A model generated the notes under the pieces. It worked only from the letters and a program-made list of their open reading frames with translations. It did no database searches and had not been told where the DNA came from. A stretch of DNA of 64,000 nucleotides, from positions 27,013,345 to 27,077,344 of the forward strand of contig OX467089.1 of NCBI GenBank assembly GCA_950106755.1. Direction: 5' to 3'. Source of the stretch: Climacium dendroides. Its lineage: Eukaryota; Streptophyta; Bryopsida; Hypnales; Climaciaceae. Of the stretch, positions 60,301-64,000 are shown in pieces. Within the stretch, counting starts at the first letter, position 1. Every line of letters begins with the position of its first letter. The translations under genes and the position numbers were made by a program.

Positions 60301-61457
60301 GATAGAAAATCACACTTGCAAATATCACATATTCATAATTCTATTTTCATCCTTAATCTCGTGATTTCATTCAAGATTTTTTTTAATTTGAAGTTTTCTG
60401 GTGATTTGTTGTCCTTTCAATACTCATTGTGTTCCAAGGACATGGTGTAAGGTCCGATATTTTGGCGCAAATAGCTATCAAATGGAAAAAGAAACTGTTG
60501 AGTAGGATCCTAAACTTGTTTATTTGAAGTAGACCTTGCAAGGTGAAAACACATGAAATTTTTATTTGCCACGCATGGTAAAATTTGCAAATTTTGAATT
60601 CGTATTTCCAATCAATGAAGCACAAAATTAGCTTAAGAATGTGAAGAACACAACATTAATATAGCACAAAAGAGGGGGGGCTGTTTTTTATAATTATCCT
60701 ACAAAACACAAAACTCAACTCAAAGGGCCCACTTCAAATGATGGATTTAGCGTCTTGATTTTTGACACTCATGGATAAATGTATAAATTTGTCTTTATTT
60801 TTTGGATACACATTGACTCTTTACAATGACAATGAGCAATGAGGTCAAAAGAGGTGAACACAACCTTGTGATTAAGACATGCTTGGCCCTCCATCAAAAA
60901 TCCACAACCGTTAGATCAAGCAAGGAAAAATTCAAACCCCAAACCCAATCTACCTCAAGCCATTGATAAAATTCCTTCTTGGAAAACTTGAGCTATCAAT
61001 CTTGAAGTGGAAAATTTTGGACCCTCTTCCATGTTATCCATCTTTATACATATAACTATACATATTATAAAATACAAAATATAGACAAAAGCATACGAAA
61101 ATATATGGAAATCATATGTATATATACATAGAATACATACAAAGTTATGTGAAATATGGATACATATTTATGTGGATACAAAATATGTACAACAATTCCA
61201 TATATTCCATATTGAATGCAGTTCCAATTGCTTCTTAAAAAATACAAATAGGGCGGGATTAATTTAACAAGCATAGGTTTATAAATTGTTCCCATCAATT
61301 TAAACAAAAAATTATTTTCAGCTCATTGTCATTGTGATTGTTTATCACAATGTCAATGAGCTCAAAAAAGACAATAATTGCCTTATAACTTTTATATGCA
61401 TAACATTTTTTATTAATTAGGAGGATTTTTTTGCACCCTTAATAAAGAGACCCCTAT
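60301..61457. other. AT-rich spacer, no gene seen
   Basis: Contains TA-rich simple sequence at 61035-61200 and a short stem-loop at 61323-61366 (AGCTCATTG...CAATGAGCT, 18 of 19 arm bases paired). Confidence 0.45.
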
Positions 61458-61763
61458 CATTAGGAAAAAATTGAACCCAGAAAGAGGCCTTGAGTTTTCT
61501 TACTAATTTTTATACTAACTAAATAAATATGATTATATGAAAGTGGCCACATCCTCATTAGAACCACCACTTGGCGTGTGCTTCATTCTTCATGATGTAA
61601 CCATCATGAGATTTATAAGATCATGGAAATGGATTGGGTAATGATAACAAATTTTTTAATTCATTGTGCAATTCATAGCCTAATTAGTGAATTGAGAAGG
61701 CTCTTCCCACCTAAGCTTTTGCATTATGAAGCGACCTCTTTGGGGGGTCATTTTTTCCTAATG
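61458..61763. mobile_element. MITE family D, copy 2 (inverted)
   Basis: Starts CATTAGGAAAAAATTGAACC and ends TTTTTTCCTAATG. The interior matches 3881-4280 in reverse (for example CATCATGAGATTTATAAGATC). It lacks the 100-base internal duplication seen in the first copy and its right end has lost part of the inverted repeat. Confidence 0.8.
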
Positions 61764-64000
61764 AGTAAACAAAATTACTTTGTATGATTCCTTAGCCAAC
61801 TCCAATCTTTGCTTTAACTAATAAGTCCTCATAAATGTATTTAGCAAAGTACAATACCTTTCTAGTAGGGGGAGGACCATTGTCTGGTTATACATTGTTA
61901 TGTATTTCAGTGGCAAAAAAGAACTTGTATACAATGCTATGCTAATAATGATATTTAGTGTAAACCACACCAATTATGTAAAAACTTATAGCATTTATTA
62001 TTCTTGATGATTGTTTTTATCAACTATGTTTATAAACATTCCCTCCTTTGAATAGTATAAATATTTGTGCCCTTGGTATAAATCTTCATCAAAACTAAAA
62101 ATTTATAGCGTTTCTAAATCACTTAGTGTGGTTACACAAAATATCAATATTAGTATATTTGGAAACAAACCAAGGGGCAATTCAATTAGACAAGAATATA
62201 ATTAAAGCATTGAGGGATGGGTAACAATCCAAAACAAGTTGAACTAATCTCTTGCAAACAATGCCTTCAAATGGTTCAGTTCCTTGTCAAAGTTTATTAA
62301 TGCAATGATCTATAAAACTTGTCTTTATTTTAAATTTGATCTTGAAGGCTTTAGGATTGGTTTCAGGAGCTTTTCATGAGAGCCACTTGAAATTAATGAC
62401 TTTGCTTACAATGTTGCATGTCAACATGTCCCTCTTTATTATTAAGCACTTTTAGGGGTTAATAAGTTTTATATTTCCTTATCCTTTTTAACTAATTTCA
62501 AGTTTTTAATTCCAATATGAATGCAAAATTTTCAAACTATTAGTTATCATCTATAACAAATAATAAGTTTGTGTTTCTTTGCCATAGGAGGAATTTAGAA
62601 TTGGATCTACAAATTCACTTGCTTGAAGTTCTTACTTTGAAAAATTATTTAAACTTATTATTTACTACTAATGATCAAAACTATAAGGTAACAACCAAGT
62701 ACCAAAAAGAAGATACATTTTAACATTTATACATGCAAATGTGAAAAAGAGGCTAGTATATGAACTAATTCTCCCATGCCTATAAAGGGTTTGTAATGAT
62801 TTTTTTTTACGTTGTACACAAGAAAATAAAGAACAACAACAAACTAATGGATGATCATAACTAAATGGAACATGTTGGCAATAGTTCTACCTAGATCATC
62901 CTTAGTTCATACAAAAGAACAACCCTTCAAATATAATATACTAATATTTTATTGATGAGGATTTAGAACTTGATATTAAAAGTGCATCAAGTAAAGGCTC
63001 AAAATAGACCAACAAAATTTGGATTCAAAAATTGTAAGGTTGAAATAAATTTTATTAGAAACAAGATATCATAAAGGCCTTTGCAAACCATGCTTAAGAT
63101 AAGAAAACTGCATAGCTCAAGTTTAAATGTAACTACTTTGTAAAACAAAATCCCTATATAATGAATTCCTATACTTGTATAAATGGAAAACCTACATCCT
63201 ATTTTGAATATACCTACAATGAGATTTTTAAATTCTATAATTCATTCATATGGTGTCCCAAGAACATGTGTGTTGAAACTCTTTAAAATATTCTTGCAAT
63301 TGCCAACAAAATTCAACAAAAGCTAGGATTATTTAACAAGCATACTTTTAATCATATGTTTATTTTGACACTTTTAGATGTAATTATTTGATCCATTATT
63401 TGAAGTGCATTTGTTGTACATTGCAAAAAGAGAGAAGCAAATTTCATAATACTATCCTATTATTTACAATAAAGATTGAACTAAAATTATGTAAAGAAAT
63501 TAAAGTTTTGAAATTGACTTATCTACTTTCATGGAGGCTCTCTTCAAGTTAGATGTGAGAAGTAGTAGAGAATATTTCTAAAGTTCTATATATGGCTTGT
63601 TTTTGAAAGCTCAACATTTGGAAGCTATGGCTTTTTTATATTTTTATATAGCTTTAACTTGTTATATTGGTTAGTATGTAATATATATGTATGTTGTTCA
63701 TTGCAACATAAAAATACTTGCACTCATGTATTTGATTATCTTGTTCTACATAGTGGATATGTTATGTTCAAATAATCTATTGGCTAAAAGCAATACTTGA
63801 AGACATTCCCCATGTATTCTCTATATACCTAAATTTAAATAGCTGAGTGGTTTGGAAATTTATTATATTTAAGTGATTCCAAAAGATGTTTAAAGTTGTT
63901 TAACAAATTGAGGCACAAACATCCATCCTTAAAAGTGATCTTAGTAAGCAATTACTACAAAAATGTACAAATCAATTATTTACAATTATAGAAAATAAAC
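61764..64000. other. AT-rich spacer, no gene seen
   Basis: ACTTTTAGGGG followed by TTAA at 62449-62462 looks like a lone right end of the TTAA-bordered family. Nothing else recognised. Confidence 0.45.

Noticed and set aside
1..64000. CRISPR arrays, bacterial operons, rRNA genes
   Set aside because: No regularly spaced short repeats with unique spacers, no ribosomal RNA motifs; gene structure is that of a plant nucleus.

Overview
The window is nuclear DNA of a land plant. Evidence: two intact multi-exon genes of plant type with GT-AG introns of about 100 to 650 bases (a BIM-type bHLH transcription factor and an Mpv17/PMP22 membrane protein), a broken copy of the plant P5C dehydrogenase gene, an intronless broken copy of ferredoxin-NADP reductase, a piece of chloroplast ndhC, and AT-rich spacer DNA full of small inverted-repeat elements. 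Short introns in the two genes fit a seed-free plant (moss, liverwort or lycophyte) better than a conifer or fern, but the species cannot be named from this sequence.

Layout: 0-2 kb holds the most diverged member (copy 1) of a small unrecognised gene family. 2-10 kb is repeat DNA, including a large TTAA-bordered element that carries other elements inside it. 10.4-12.4 kb holds family copy 2. 12.4-14.3 kb is the 3' part of a dead LINE on the minus strand. 14.5-15.6 kb is a repeat carrying an unknown minus-strand gene, found again at 35.5-36.7 kb. 16-21 kb is low-complexity and repeat DNA. 21.2-22.6 kb is an ALDH12 (P5CDH) pseudogene that keeps its introns. 22.6-31.6 kb is gene-poor with a second copy of a 4.7 kb-type repeat in inverted orientation. 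31.6-34.9 kb holds the chloroplast ndhC fragment, a CACTA-type MITE, and an FNR retropseudogene split by a solo LTR with a perfect 5-base target duplication. 38.2-39.2 kb is a second TTAA-bordered element. 39.8-41.7 kb is family copy 3. 42.2-44.2 kb is the Mpv17-like gene (plus strand, 4 exons). 46.6-51.8 kb is the BIM-like gene (minus strand, 11 exons, 744 residues), with a GC-rich upstream region to 53.6 kb. 53.6-64 kb shows no convincing gene, only repeats and two GC-rich islands.

The three family copies all lie on the plus strand, each with a TATA box and, in copies 2 and 3, a leader of about 37-base tandem repeats. Copies 2 and 3 sit 29,315 bases apart and share a sharply bounded tract of about 890 bases with only 4 differences in the 633-base coding sequence, while the flanks are clearly diverged: this looks like recent gene conversion. 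This family and the TTAA-bordered transposon-like family are the two least explained things in the window.
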